Part shown: positions 8,201-15,984 of the stretch, in pieces | How positions within the stretch are numbered: the stretch's first letter is position 1 | Layout of the letters: the number at the start of each line of letters is the position of its first letter | Source: Rubrobacter_A sp965214435 | GTDB taxonomy: Bacteria; Actinomycetota; Rubrobacteria; Rubrobacterales; Rubrobacteraceae | Assembly: GCA_965214435.1 (NCBI GenBank) | Contig: OZ243960.1 | Location: 682,001-746,000 of the forward strand | Direction of reading: 5' to 3' | Length of the DNA: 64,000 bases | Program-made: the position numbers and the translations under genes | Notes under the pieces: generated by a model | Told to the model about the DNA's origin: nothing | The model's database searches: none | Seen by the model: the letters and a program-made list of their open reading frames with translations, nothing else

Positions 8201-10368
8201 ACTTGCATCTTCTGCGCACTTACAACATAGACGTTACCGAGCGCAAAAAAGCCGAAAAAGAGCTCTACGAGCTAAACCGGAGCCTTGAGGAGCGGGTCCG
8301 GGAGCGCACCACCCAGCTAGAGGAGGCGATCTCCGGGCTGGAGCAGGCCGGAGCGGAGCTTAGAGAAGCCAAAGAAGGCGCTGAAGCAGCCAACAAGGCC
8401 AAGAGCCGCTTTCTGGCGAATATGTCCCATGAGATCCGCACGCCGATGAACGGGGTTATCGGGATGGCGGGGCTCTTGCTCGACACCGGACTCTCCGAAG
8501 AACAGCGCGAGTACGTCGAGACGGTCCGCTCCTCCGGGCGGAACCTGCTCACCCTTATAGACGACATCCTGGACTTCTCGAAGATAGAAGCCGGTAAAAT
8601 GAGCATCGAGACCATCGACTTCGACCTGCAGACGATCACCGAAGACGTGGTCGCGCTACTCGCCGGACGAGCGCGGGACAAGGGGCTGGAGATCCTGAGC
8701 CACATAGAGCCCGATGTTCCCTCCGGGTTACAGGGAGACCCGGTGCGGCTCGGTCAGATCCTGACAAACCTGGTCGGCAACGCCGTGAAGTTCACCGAAG
8801 AGGGCGAGGTTCTCGTTCACGCCGCCCTCGACGAGGATACAGCCGACTCGGCGACCGTCCGCTTCGAGGTTACGGATACGGGCATCGGCCTCACTAGAGA
8901 CCAGCAGCAGCGCCTCTTCCAGTCTTTTTCCCAGGCCGACTCCTCTACCACCCGCAAGTACGGCGGCACCGGCCTTGGGCTAGCCATCTCAAAGCAGCTA
9001 GCGGAGATGATGGGCGGAGAGATAGGGGTGGTGAGCGACCCTGAGGGACCGGGCGGGCGGCCGGGCAGCACCTTCTGGTTTACCGTCCGGCTCGGGAAGC
9101 AGCCGTCCGGAAGGTCTTCTCCGGAAGCTTACGAGGGTCTCCAGGGACGACGCATCCTCATAGCTGACGGCAGCGCGACGAGCCGCCGGGTCCTGGAGGA
9201 GCAGCTTTCTTCCAGAGGGGTCCGGTGCGGTACGGCTTCCGATGGCCCGCGGGCGTTAGAGGAGTTGCGCTCCGCGGCCGCGGGCGGCAAGCCTTACGAC
9301 CTTGCAGTCCTCGACGCCGGAATACCGGACTCTAGGATGCAGGATCTCACCCGGCAGATAAAAGACGATTCTTCCATTTGCGGTACCCGGCTCGCGCTCC
9401 TGTACCCGGTCGGCCACCGGCCCGCCGCGGATGACGGTGGATCGGGGTTCGACGCTTACCTGACCAAACCCGTCCGGCAGCACGAGCTTTTCAAGCAGCT
9501 CTTACAAGCTATCGAGGGAACCGGCGCTGCGTATTCCGCGGTTACCGGCGGCCCGCCGGCCGCCGCGGGGTACACGGAGCGCGCGGAGCGGGAGGATACG
9601 GAGGGGCCTGAGAGTTCCGGGTCCCGGTTGTTGGTCGTCGAGGACAATACGGTAAACCAGCGGGTAGTAGTGAAGATGCTCGAAAAGCTCGGCTACGCTG
9701 TAGACCTCGCCATTGACGGGCTCGAAGCGGTGGAAGCGTTCGAGCGTTGCTCTTACAAGGCCATCTTGATGGACCTTCACATGGCGAGGATGGACGGCTA
9801 CGAGGCGGCGGTCGAGATCCGCCGCCGGGAAGCCGGTTGTGAATCGGGGCGGCGAGTCCGGATCATCGCCCTGACGGCGAACGTATTGGAAGGCGAACCC
9901 GAGAAAGCTCTGGCCGCCGGGATGGACGCCCACCTCTCAAAGCCGGTGGACCCGGAGGAGTTAGCCTCGGCGCTCGACGGCCGGCTCCCTCCACAGGACC
10001 CCGCTCCGCAAGACCCTGATACCCGAGTTTTAAACCGGGACGCGGTAGAAAGCCTGCGCAAACTGCAGCGGGACGGAGAACCGGACGTACTCTCCGAGCT
10101 TATCGAGTTGTTCGAGGAAGACGCGGCCTCACAGCTAGCGACGCTGCGGCGGGCCGTGGAAGTGTCGGATGCGTACTCCGTGGAACTTGCCGCCCACGCT
10201 CTCAAAGGAGCCTGCATCAACATGGGCGGGGTGCGGATGACCCGCACCTGCGCCGAGATCCAGGACACCCCGGAAGATCTCCAGCAAGCCGCGAACCTCC
10301 TGAAAAACCTCGAAGCTGAGTTCGAACATTTGCGGGCGGCGCTGCGATCCGAACTAATCGGTAACTGA
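5299..10368 (+). CDS. Hybrid sensor histidine kinase with GAF, PAS, two receivers and Hpt
   Basis: A 1689-residue predicted cytoplasmic sensor with no membrane segment. Approximate order: GAF (35-185), PAS (200-313), GAF (320-467), PAS (480-594), coiled coil, PAS (638-754), PAS (767-880), a weaker PAS (885-985), coiled coil, HisKA (His1044 in SHEIRTPMNG), HATPase_c (N box NLVGNAVKF, DTGIG at 1193, GTGLGL), REC1 (Asp1339), REC2 (Asp1492) and Hpt (His1633 in HALKG). A full His-Asp-His relay is therefore possible within one chain. REC1 looks degenerate: it has a single acid in IADGS and no Thr/Ser at the usual position. The start could be TTG 5299 or ATG 5308. A diguanylate cyclase follows. Signal unknown. 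Confidence 0.93.
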   Translation: MLAMPEGTGQNSGFSVASGAGANGCKKDRRTALSHLRTVSPEVDSVLRRLVEDVGGAFKAGLCAVELSLPGNRCPRAWSGDLPEDLVTGWHETRGRDLHRRVVECGAPVVEDLSARESGDGGSGLTCDLNLGFYAGVPLSTSSGDTVGVLYALRGALREFTGDELAVMEAFARAATGRLELLDAWAREKEDRDKEARRSRELRQALDSSRNMIATLSLEGSFRSVNPACKDLLGYEPEELVGRSYLELIHPDDVPFTAELTSALAYGEEEVRFENRCLTNTGAAVWLEWNVTSLPDDGVAFCIIRDITTRKQVEELQTVRARLAAGRADVVAAFAGDDALQGVLRRGAGALKNRLGLAAVRIWLLDHETGEPRLRASAGAAGAGAETGAGETVFRAVEQRRPYTTDDGSGSSSSSLPDGNSAAGYPLMYQNRPVGAIELLDREPFSRDLLDEIGPVADAIAQGIESRRAGEELREAEERFRSTFDQAAIGMAINELDGRFVRVNRTLEEMLGYPGAELVSKSIYDISHPEDVELSGEKLQRLLRGEVDRYRIEKRYLHKNGEPVWISASVSAVKGPGGEPLYLIAQIQDITERKRAEEEVRRLNEGLEERVRERTAQLEAALAEIKENDERLRESEDRYSLVLQGANDGIFDWDLREGQFYLNNRLYEIAGLSRQDRVLKIEDLPRYIHPDDRRRVRENLLAYFEGGAEEYEEEFRLRHTSGEYRYCIGRAKARRDGEGRAIRLAGSIRDVTESKEAERALKESEQRYKSLFMHNPHAVYSLDLKGRFLSANPATAKLTGYSAGELVGTFSGDLIAPEDRERGLRHFMRATWGLPQSYEMGLTHKDGQRVALSMTQVPIVVDGIVAGVYGISENITGRKQTEEKLKRLASFPELNQSPVIEVGPEGDLSYINPAAGKLFPDLRNLGTEHPILYGLQEVAGDLGDGNSTADEVEVGDRIYHRLVSRVPDLHLLRTYNIDVTERKKAEKELYELNRSLEERVRERTTQLEEAISGLEQAGAELREAKEGAEAANKAKSRFLANMSHEIRTPMNGVIGMAGLLLDTGLSEEQREYVETVRSSGRNLLTLIDDILDFSKIEAGKMSIETIDFDLQTITEDVVALLAGRARDKGLEILSHIEPDVPSGLQGDPVRLGQILTNLVGNAVKFTEEGEVLVHAALDEDTADSATVRFEVTDTGIGLTRDQQQRLFQSFSQADSSTTRKYGGTGLGLAISKQLAEMMGGEIGVVSDPEGPGGRPGSTFWFTVRLGKQPSGRSSPEAYEGLQGRRILIADGSATSRRVLEEQLSSRGVRCGTASDGPRALEELRSAAAGGKPYDLAVLDAGIPDSRMQDLTRQIKDDSSICGTRLALLYPVGHRPAADDGGSGFDAYLTKPVRQHELFKQLLQAIEGTGAAYSAVTGGPPAAAGYTERAEREDTEGPESSGSRLLVVEDNTVNQRVVVKMLEKLGYAVDLAIDGLEAVEAFERCSYKAILMDLHMARMDGYEAAVEIRRREAGCESGRRVRIIALTANVLEGEPEKALAAGMDAHLSKPVDPEELASALDGRLPPQDPAPQDPDTRVLNRDAVESLRKLQRDGEPDVLSELIELFEEDAASQLATLRRAVEVSDAYSVELAAHALKGACINMGGVRMTRTCAEIQDTPEDLQQAANLLKNLEAEFEHLRAALRSELIGN

Positions 10369-10561
10369 AATTTGCCGCCGCAGACGTTGGTATGGAGCCC
10401 GTATATACGTGAGGTACGTTAAAGGTCTGATCAACCTCAACCGATAATAATACATAGAAAAGTACGAACCGGGTCTACGGAAATTTGAGCTCGCTTCTCC
10501 AGGAACTCTCCGGCCGGGTATCCATGCGGCACTATTTTATAGGCTGATTTCGGGAGATGAG

Positions 10562-12505
10562 GTGCAGAAAAGGCGCGGGCCAGCCCTCGGCGGTAGCAAG
10601 ATAGGCGGACGCGCGGGGTCCGGTCCGTCACCGCTTTCCCGCGCCTGGCGCGTTTACTTAGGGGTAAGCGTGCTTTTTATCCTAGCGTACTACCTGCTAC
10701 CTCTACCGGGGGCCGCGCAGATCGTTACCCTAATTTTACTGGGGCTTTCTCCGCTCGTAATGTTCGTGACCGGCATCCGGGTTCACCGTCCGGCGCGTCC
10801 GGGAACTTGGTATCTGCTGCTCGGCGGCGTCTCGGCATTTCTCGCTGGGGATGCTTTGTGGGAGTATGGAGTCAGAGTCTTGCAATCCACCCTGCTGTAC
10901 TCAGTCTCCAGCGCCTGCTACCTGGTTGGGTACATCCTAATCTTCGCCGCTCTGTTGCTCCTGGCGCGCGAGCGTAGCCCGGACGGGGATAGGTCCAGCC
11001 TTCTCGACGCGGCGATAGTGGCGACGGGGACCGGTATGCTTTCCTGGACTTTTCTGGCCGCGCCCTACCTTAGAGACTCGGTCTTACCGGCGACCGAGCG
11101 GTTGCTGCTAGCAGTCTACCCGCTCGTGGACATACTGCTGCTCGCGGTCCTGGTACGCTTTTTCCTGGCCCCCGGACCGCGGGTCGCCGCCTACCGGCTG
11201 CTCTGCCTGGGGCTCGCGGCGCTGTTGATCTCGGATGTGGCGTACAGCGCGGAGCGTCTCATGGGCTCTTACGACGCCGGTGCCGCGAGCGATGTCGGAT
11301 GGTCGCTGTTCTACGTTTTGTGGGGTGCGGCCGCTCTACATCCCTCTATGCGGCAACTTACCCAACCGGCGCCCCAAGACCCTACGTACTCCTCCCGGAA
11401 GCGAATGATGCTGCTCGCCGCAGCATCGCTTTTGGCTCCCGCGGCGCTCACCGTACAGGCGGTCCGCGGATTGCCGACCGAGATACCAGTGCTGGTCGGA
11501 GGCTCGGCGCTCCTTTTCTTACTCGTTCTAGCCCGTATGGAGGGCGTCCAGCGCATCCTGCTGAGTATCCTCAAAGAACGCGAACGGGCCGAAACGGAAC
11601 TACGGGCGAGTGAGCGGCGCTTTAGACAACTGTTCGACCAGTCGGTAGACGCCTTGATCATCTTCGATGATTCCGGGAGCATCCATGATTGTAACCAGGA
11701 GGCTTGCCGCGCTCTTGGTTACTCGCGAGACGAAATCTTAAATCTGAACGTTAGAGACATTAGCGCGGGGGAAGGACTGCTATCCAAAGCGGAGCGCAGG
11801 GAACGACAGCGGGAGGACGGCACGCTCTGGCAGCGTTACGTTGCCGGAGACCAGGACGGCAGGACCGTCCACGAAGGGCTTCACCGGCGCAAGGACGGCA
11901 GCACCTATCCGATAGAAGTGCTGATAGGCAGCGTCGACTACGGTGAGGAACGGTTGATCCTCGCTTCCGCCAGGGATATTACCGAACGCAAGAGGCTCGA
12001 AGACCGTCTACGCTATCAAGCGTCGCACGACTATCTGACCGGTCTGCCAAACCGCAAGCTCTTTGAGGAGCGCCTGGAAAAAGCGTCAGACCGAGCCCGG
12101 CGAAACGGATCTATCGTAGCGGTGCTCTACCTGGACCTCGACGGCTTTAAGCGGATCAACGACTCTTTAGGTCACGAGACCGGCGACTTGCTGTTGATAG
12201 AGATGGCCCGTCGGCTGGAGGCGTCTGTGAGGCCCGCCGACACGATCGCGCGTCTCGGCGGCGACGAGTTCTGCGTATTGCTGGAAGATCTCTCCAACGC
12301 TGGAGAAGCCAGAGAGACGGCCACCCGGATGGCACAGACGATAGCGGGGACCGCTAGCGTAGACGGCAAAGAGGTGCGCATGGCCGCTAGCATCGGCGTC
12401 TCGGTCGGCGCCCCGGGCAAGTGGGAGCCGGTAAGCCTGCTGCGCGAAGCCGACGCGGCGATGTACCGGATCAAAAGCGAGGACAAGATCTACCACGAAA
12501 GGTAA
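10562..12505 (+). CDS. Membrane-anchored PAS-GGDEF diguanylate cyclase
   Basis: Makes the second messenger c-di-GMP from GTP. It has 647 residues: about 9 hydrophobic helices (residues 25-330), one PAS domain (about 345-465, ending in DITERKRLED), then a GGDEF domain starting at HDYLTGLPNRKLF. The active-site GGDEF is intact at 566-570. The product-inhibition I-site RxxD (RPAD) sits exactly five residues before it. There is no EAL domain. The GTG start at 10562 is the first in frame; a short leader is possible. It follows the hybrid kinase after 193 bases, so co-function is plausible but unproven. Confidence 0.93.
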   Translation: MQKRRGPALGGSKIGGRAGSGPSPLSRAWRVYLGVSVLFILAYYLLPLPGAAQIVTLILLGLSPLVMFVTGIRVHRPARPGTWYLLLGGVSAFLAGDALWEYGVRVLQSTLLYSVSSACYLVGYILIFAALLLLARERSPDGDRSSLLDAAIVATGTGMLSWTFLAAPYLRDSVLPATERLLLAVYPLVDILLLAVLVRFFLAPGPRVAAYRLLCLGLAALLISDVAYSAERLMGSYDAGAASDVGWSLFYVLWGAAALHPSMRQLTQPAPQDPTYSSRKRMMLLAAASLLAPAALTVQAVRGLPTEIPVLVGGSALLFLLVLARMEGVQRILLSILKERERAETELRASERRFRQLFDQSVDALIIFDDSGSIHDCNQEACRALGYSRDEILNLNVRDISAGEGLLSKAERRERQREDGTLWQRYVAGDQDGRTVHEGLHRRKDGSTYPIEVLIGSVDYGEERLILASARDITERKRLEDRLRYQASHDYLTGLPNRKLFEERLEKASDRARRNGSIVAVLYLDLDGFKRINDSLGHETGDLLLIEMARRLEASVRPADTIARLGGDEFCVLLEDLSNAGEARETATRMAQTIAGTASVDGKEVRMAASIGVSVGAPGKWEPVSLLREADAAMYRIKSEDKIYHER

Positions 12506-12519
12506 GTCCAGCCAGAGGA

Positions 12520-12786
12520 TCAGGGGCCTAGAAAGTAGACGATAGCCTGGCTACCGATGGCGGTAAGGGCCACGAAGATTAAAGCCCCCGTCACGGCTTT
12601 GTCTCCGGTATTCAGGTAGCCGCGAACGGCGAAAATTATCCCCCCGAGCGCAAAGAGGACCACCCCCAGAGAAACCGCCCGTAAAACGAGCCCTACGACC
12701 AGACCGCCCGCGAGAAACACCAGGGAACCCAGGCTCAGGGCCAGCTTTACCGGGCCTGGAGCCCGCTTTTCCTCAAAGTCCTTCAT
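12520..12786 (-). CDS. Small three-helix membrane protein, unknown function
   Basis: An 88-residue protein with a charged N-terminus (MKDFEEKR) and three predicted hydrophobic segments (about 14-34, 36-54 and 62-85). A good Shine-Dalgarno (GGAGAGG) precedes ATG 12786. It converges on the diguanylate cyclase with a 14-base gap. I recognise no family. Confidence 0.7.
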   Translation of the reverse strand: MKDFEEKRAPGPVKLALSLGSLVFLAGGLVVGLVLRAVSLGVVLFALGGIIFAVRGYLNTGDKAVTGALIFVALTAIGSQAIVYFLGP

Positions 12787-12936
12787 AACCTCTCCGGTAG
12801 AGACCTCTCTGATATTCTAACGCCAAGACCGGCGGATAGAGAATCTTGCGCGGCAGCGCCCCGCATCGCCGGTCGTAGACCCTACAGCTCTAGCGGGACC
12901 CTGTACGGGATCCCGGAAGACATCGGAAGGAGTTTT

Positions 12937-14481
12937 ATGAGACAGACGCGGCCCCGGAGGTCTGAGAAACGCCGGTCTTTGCTATCGGCCTCGATCGACG
13001 CTTCGCTCGAAGCCGCCGGGGCTCTCGGGCGGGCGGCCCGCCGTTCTAGCGGGGACATCCGGGCAGTACTCGACGCGGCTCCGGACCCCGCCGCCGTCCT
13101 TACCGGGGCGGTCCGCGCCGCGGACCTCGCCCGCGCCCAGGCTTTTCTCTGGACGGAGGCCGGGCTTACAGCCGGGGAACGCGCCTCCCGGGCGCTTTCC
13201 GCCGAAGTCCTCGGCTCCTACCGTCCGCTGCCCGGCTCGCGGGCGCTGTCGCTGGCCGCCGTCGCCTCGGACCTCTATCTCGGTTACGCGGCGCTCCGCA
13301 GCCGGGAGCGCCGGTTCCCGAAGCTCGTCGGGCCGGAGGACTGGGCGCTCCAGGACCGCCGCGGGGCCACCCTGGTCAAAGAGCTTGCCGGGGAACTCGG
13401 CGGCGTGCTCATAAAAGCCGGCCAGTTCGCTTCCACGCGCCCGGACCTCCTGCCGGAAGCTTACACCGGAGCACTCGCCTCTCTACAAGACCGCCTGCCG
13501 CCGGAGCGCTGGGAGGTAATGAGGAGCGCCCTGGCCCGCGAGCTAGGGGGGCCTCCGGAGGCCGTTCTCCGGGAGATAGACCCCGTGCCGGTAGCGGCGG
13601 CTTCTATCGCCCAGGTACACCGCGCCCGGCTACACGACGGCCGGGAGGTGGCCGTCAAGATCCAGTACCCCGGCGTTGACCGCCTTATAGCAGCCGACCT
13701 CGACGCCTTAGACCAGATCTTCACCGCCCTCAACCGCCTGGAGCCCGAGGTCCAACTACAACCGATAGCCGACTACCTCCGCTGGACTCTCCCCCTCGAA
13801 CTCGACTTCGAGCGCGAGGCTGCGGCCATCAAAGAGCTGCGGGAGTCCCTGAAAGACCGGGACGACGTAGTGGTGCCCGACGTCGTGGACCGGCTCACGA
13901 CCGGCCGCCTGGTAGTCATGGAGTACGTAGACGGCGTAAAGCTGACCGACCGCCCCGGTCTCGAAGAAGCCGGTATAGACCCTATCGCCACCGCCCGGCT
14001 CCTGAACGACGTCTACGCCGATCAGATGTTCTGCCACGGCGTCCTCCACGCTGATCCGCACCCTGGCAACCTCTTTGTGCGGCGCGGCCCCGACGGACCG
14101 GTCCTCGTGCTCCTGGACCACGGCCTCACCCTCTCCCTGCCGCCGGACTTCGTCGCCGCCCTCGGCCGCATGGTCGAGACCCTGCGGGCCGGAGACTTCG
14201 ACGAACTTACCCCGGCGCTAGAGGCCGCCGGATTGCGCTTGAAAAGCCGGCCGGACCTGGATACGCTCCTGCAGCTCGTCGGCGTCTTGCTCGGCGGCGA
14301 GAGTGTGGTGCCCGGAGACACCGGAGAGGTCGGAAGAAAGCTCGGGACGGCTATAGGAGACATACCGCCGCGGCTCTTGCTAGCCGGGCGGGCCATCGGT
14401 ATCCTCGACGGTATCACCCGCCAGCTAGACCCGGACCTCGACGCCCTGGAGATCGTCAGTAGCTACATACAGCCCTCGTAA
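12937..14481 (+). CDS. ABC1/UbiB (AarF) family atypical kinase
   Basis: A 514-residue member of the ABC1/ADCK/UbiB family of atypical protein-kinase-like ATPases, linked in other organisms to quinone or isoprenoid lipid homeostasis. The family marks are seen: KAGQ (in LIKAGQFASTRP), the Ala-rich loop AAASIAQVHRA, the lysine of VAVKIQYPGV, and HGVLHADPHPGNLFV followed by LLDHG, which hold the catalytic and metal-binding residues. ATG at 12937 has the Shine-Dalgarno GGAAGGAG. The first 100 residues are a basic, low-complexity extension. No ubiquinone or menaquinone gene is adjacent. Confidence 0.9.
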   Translation: MRQTRPRRSEKRRSLLSASIDASLEAAGALGRAARRSSGDIRAVLDAAPDPAAVLTGAVRAADLARAQAFLWTEAGLTAGERASRALSAEVLGSYRPLPGSRALSLAAVASDLYLGYAALRSRERRFPKLVGPEDWALQDRRGATLVKELAGELGGVLIKAGQFASTRPDLLPEAYTGALASLQDRLPPERWEVMRSALARELGGPPEAVLREIDPVPVAAASIAQVHRARLHDGREVAVKIQYPGVDRLIAADLDALDQIFTALNRLEPEVQLQPIADYLRWTLPLELDFEREAAAIKELRESLKDRDDVVVPDVVDRLTTGRLVVMEYVDGVKLTDRPGLEEAGIDPIATARLLNDVYADQMFCHGVLHADPHPGNLFVRRGPDGPVLVLLDHGLTLSLPPDFVAALGRMVETLRAGDFDELTPALEAAGLRLKSRPDLDTLLQLVGVLLGGESVVPGDTGEVGRKLGTAIGDIPPRLLLAGRAIGILDGITRQLDPDLDALEIVSSYIQPS

Positions 14482-14517
14482 CCCAGAACTTATGTAGCCA
14501 TCCGGTATACTTTAAGC

Positions 14518-14748
14518 ATGGATAGCAAGTGGGTAAAAGTCGGCGACGCCCCGAACGAGACGATGGCCCTCATGATGGAGGGACTTCTAAAAGAAGTCGG
14601 CATAACCACGCTCGTGCGCCGGCCGTCAGGCTTCGACGTACCGGACTTCCTGGCGGCCGGTCCGCGGGAGATACTCGTCCCCCGCGAAGATGGCGAGGAG
14701 GCCCGCCAGATACTCCTCGACACCACCGGCCCCGGCTCGTGGACCTAG
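14518..14748 (+). CDS. DUF2007-like small protein
   Basis: A 76-residue soluble protein resembling the DUF2007 (putative signal-transducing) family. The pattern is an N-terminal strand and helix that begins with a sequence-of-origin phrase (VGDAPNETMALMMEGLLKE), then a C-terminal LVPREDGEEARQIL helix. The function of the family is not established. It ends by overlapping the start of the next gene by 10 bases, which suggests translational coupling to that membrane protein. Confidence 0.7.
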   Translation: MDSKWVKVGDAPNETMALMMEGLLKEVGITTLVRRPSGFDVPDFLAAGPREILVPREDGEEARQILLDTTGPGSWT

Positions 14749-15329
14749 CTGCGAACTACAAGCAGGCGCTACTATCCGCTGGAGCAGGTATATTAGCGGG
14801 GACGGCCTTTGCATCGTATCTTTTCTATATAACGTATGTGTCATTAGACTGCGTTTATGCTTTCGAAACTTGCTCGTTCAACTTGCTGGATAGCGGGAAT
14901 CCTGAAAGCGATACGGAGATATTTCTAGGTCTCTTCCTCATTCCTCTAGCAGTAGCTCTTGCTGCACTCTTACCGTCGATGGTACTCGGCTCTAGCTTCG
15001 TAAGGGCTTTAGTCGCTTCACTGGCCGTGTACGTACCAGTATTGTTCGTAAATGCTGTTCTCTTTCTGGTAATACCGCTGGCTGCTCCGCTTTATGCCCT
15101 TCCAGCTCTAGTAATCTCTGTAGTCTCGACTTGGAATAAAACAGAGGATAAGGAGCTGAACCGTTTGGTACTGATTACTTTGCTAGTAGCAATCGTCAGC
15201 TATGCTTTAGGACTACTGTTTGGAAGGCTTACAATTTCCGTGTTGGTAACGATCCTACTCTCGTGGACCATCTTGCCCACTTTAGCAGCCCTGTCCCTAA
15301 GCCCCGCTCCGACGCGTGAAATGCGGTAG
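14739..15329 (+). CDS. A+T-rich multi-pass membrane protein, unknown
   Basis: I place the start at GTG 14739 (VDLAANYKQ, 196 aa). The frame is open further upstream, but that stretch is a shadow of the DUF2007-like gene. The protein has about five to six hydrophobic helices, with two Cys between the first and second (DCVYAFETC). Base composition differs sharply from its neighbours: the line 14821-14880 has 21 G/C of 60 by my count, while flanking genes run at 60-70%. It may be recently acquired or poorly adapted. I recognise no family. Confidence 0.75.
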   Translation: MDLAANYKQALLSAGAGILAGTAFASYLFYITYVSLDCVYAFETCSFNLLDSGNPESDTEIFLGLFLIPLAVALAALLPSMVLGSSFVRALVASLAVYVPVLFVNAVLFLVIPLAAPLYALPALVISVVSTWNKTEDKELNRLVLITLLVAIVSYALGLLFGRLTISVLVTILLSWTILPTLAALSLSPAPTREMR

Positions 15330-15370
15330 CATGTCGCCCGGCTTTGAAAGTTAGCGTTCAGGAGTAAAAG

Positions 15371-15883
15371 GTGTCAGAGAGAAGCTATGACGGTCCACCG
15401 GAGATGGCGCTGGAGTCCGGCAAGGACTACTACGCGACGTTCCATACGGAAAAGGGCGATATAAGGGTCCGGTTTTTTGCTGACCGGGCGCCGGAGACGG
15501 TAAACAACTTCGTCGCGCTGGCCCGGGACGGGTACTTCGACGGCACGACGTTCCACCGGGTCATCAAGGGTTTCATGGTCCAGGGTGGGGACCCGACCGG
15601 CACGGGGACCGGCGGTCCGGGATACCGCATCCGGGACGAGTTCCACCCGGAACTGCGCCACGACCGGCCCGGCATCCTCTCGATGGCGAACGCCGGCCCG
15701 AATACCGGTGGCTCGCAGTTCTTCATTACCTACGCGGCCACCCCGCACCTCGACGACCGGCACGCGGTTTTCGGGGAGGTCGTCGAGGGCCTGGACACGC
15801 TGGACGCCATCCGGGAGCGCGACCCCCAGCGTGACTCCGAACCCGGCGACCGCATCGAGAGCGTCGAGATCGAGGAGTCTTAG
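15371..15883 (+). CDS. Peptidyl-prolyl cis-trans isomerase, cyclophilin type
   Basis: Catalyses prolyl bond isomerisation in protein folding. It has 170 residues, the usual size for a single-domain bacterial cyclophilin. The signature FHRVIKGFMVQGGDPTGTG, the SMANAGPNTGGSQFFI block and HAVFGEV are all present, including the catalytic Arg in FHR. No signal peptide is visible, so it is probably cytoplasmic. GTG start at 15371. A strong hairpin follows the stop. Confidence 0.95.
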   Translation: MSERSYDGPPEMALESGKDYYATFHTEKGDIRVRFFADRAPETVNNFVALARDGYFDGTTFHRVIKGFMVQGGDPTGTGTGGPGYRIRDEFHPELRHDRPGILSMANAGPNTGGSQFFITYAATPHLDDRHAVFGEVVEGLDTLDAIRERDPQRDSEPGDRIESVEIEES

Positions 15884-15893
15884 AGTAAAGACT

Positions 15894-15935
15894 AGGCCCC
15901 GCGCCGGAAGACCGTGATAGTCCGGTGCGGGGCCT
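15894..15935. terminator. Hairpin between convergent genes
   Basis: A 14-15 bp stem (AGGCCCCGCGCCGGA pairing with TCCGGTGCGGGGCCT, one G-T wobble) with a 12-base loop lies between the cyclophilin and the convergent methyltransferase gene. There is no T-run, so it may act as a Rho-assisted or bidirectional stop or as an mRNA 3' stabiliser. Confidence 0.6.
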
Positions 15936-15984
15936 GGAACTGGCCTGTGGCTGGAGCGGGCGTGTAACTAGCGCGTAGCGAGCA

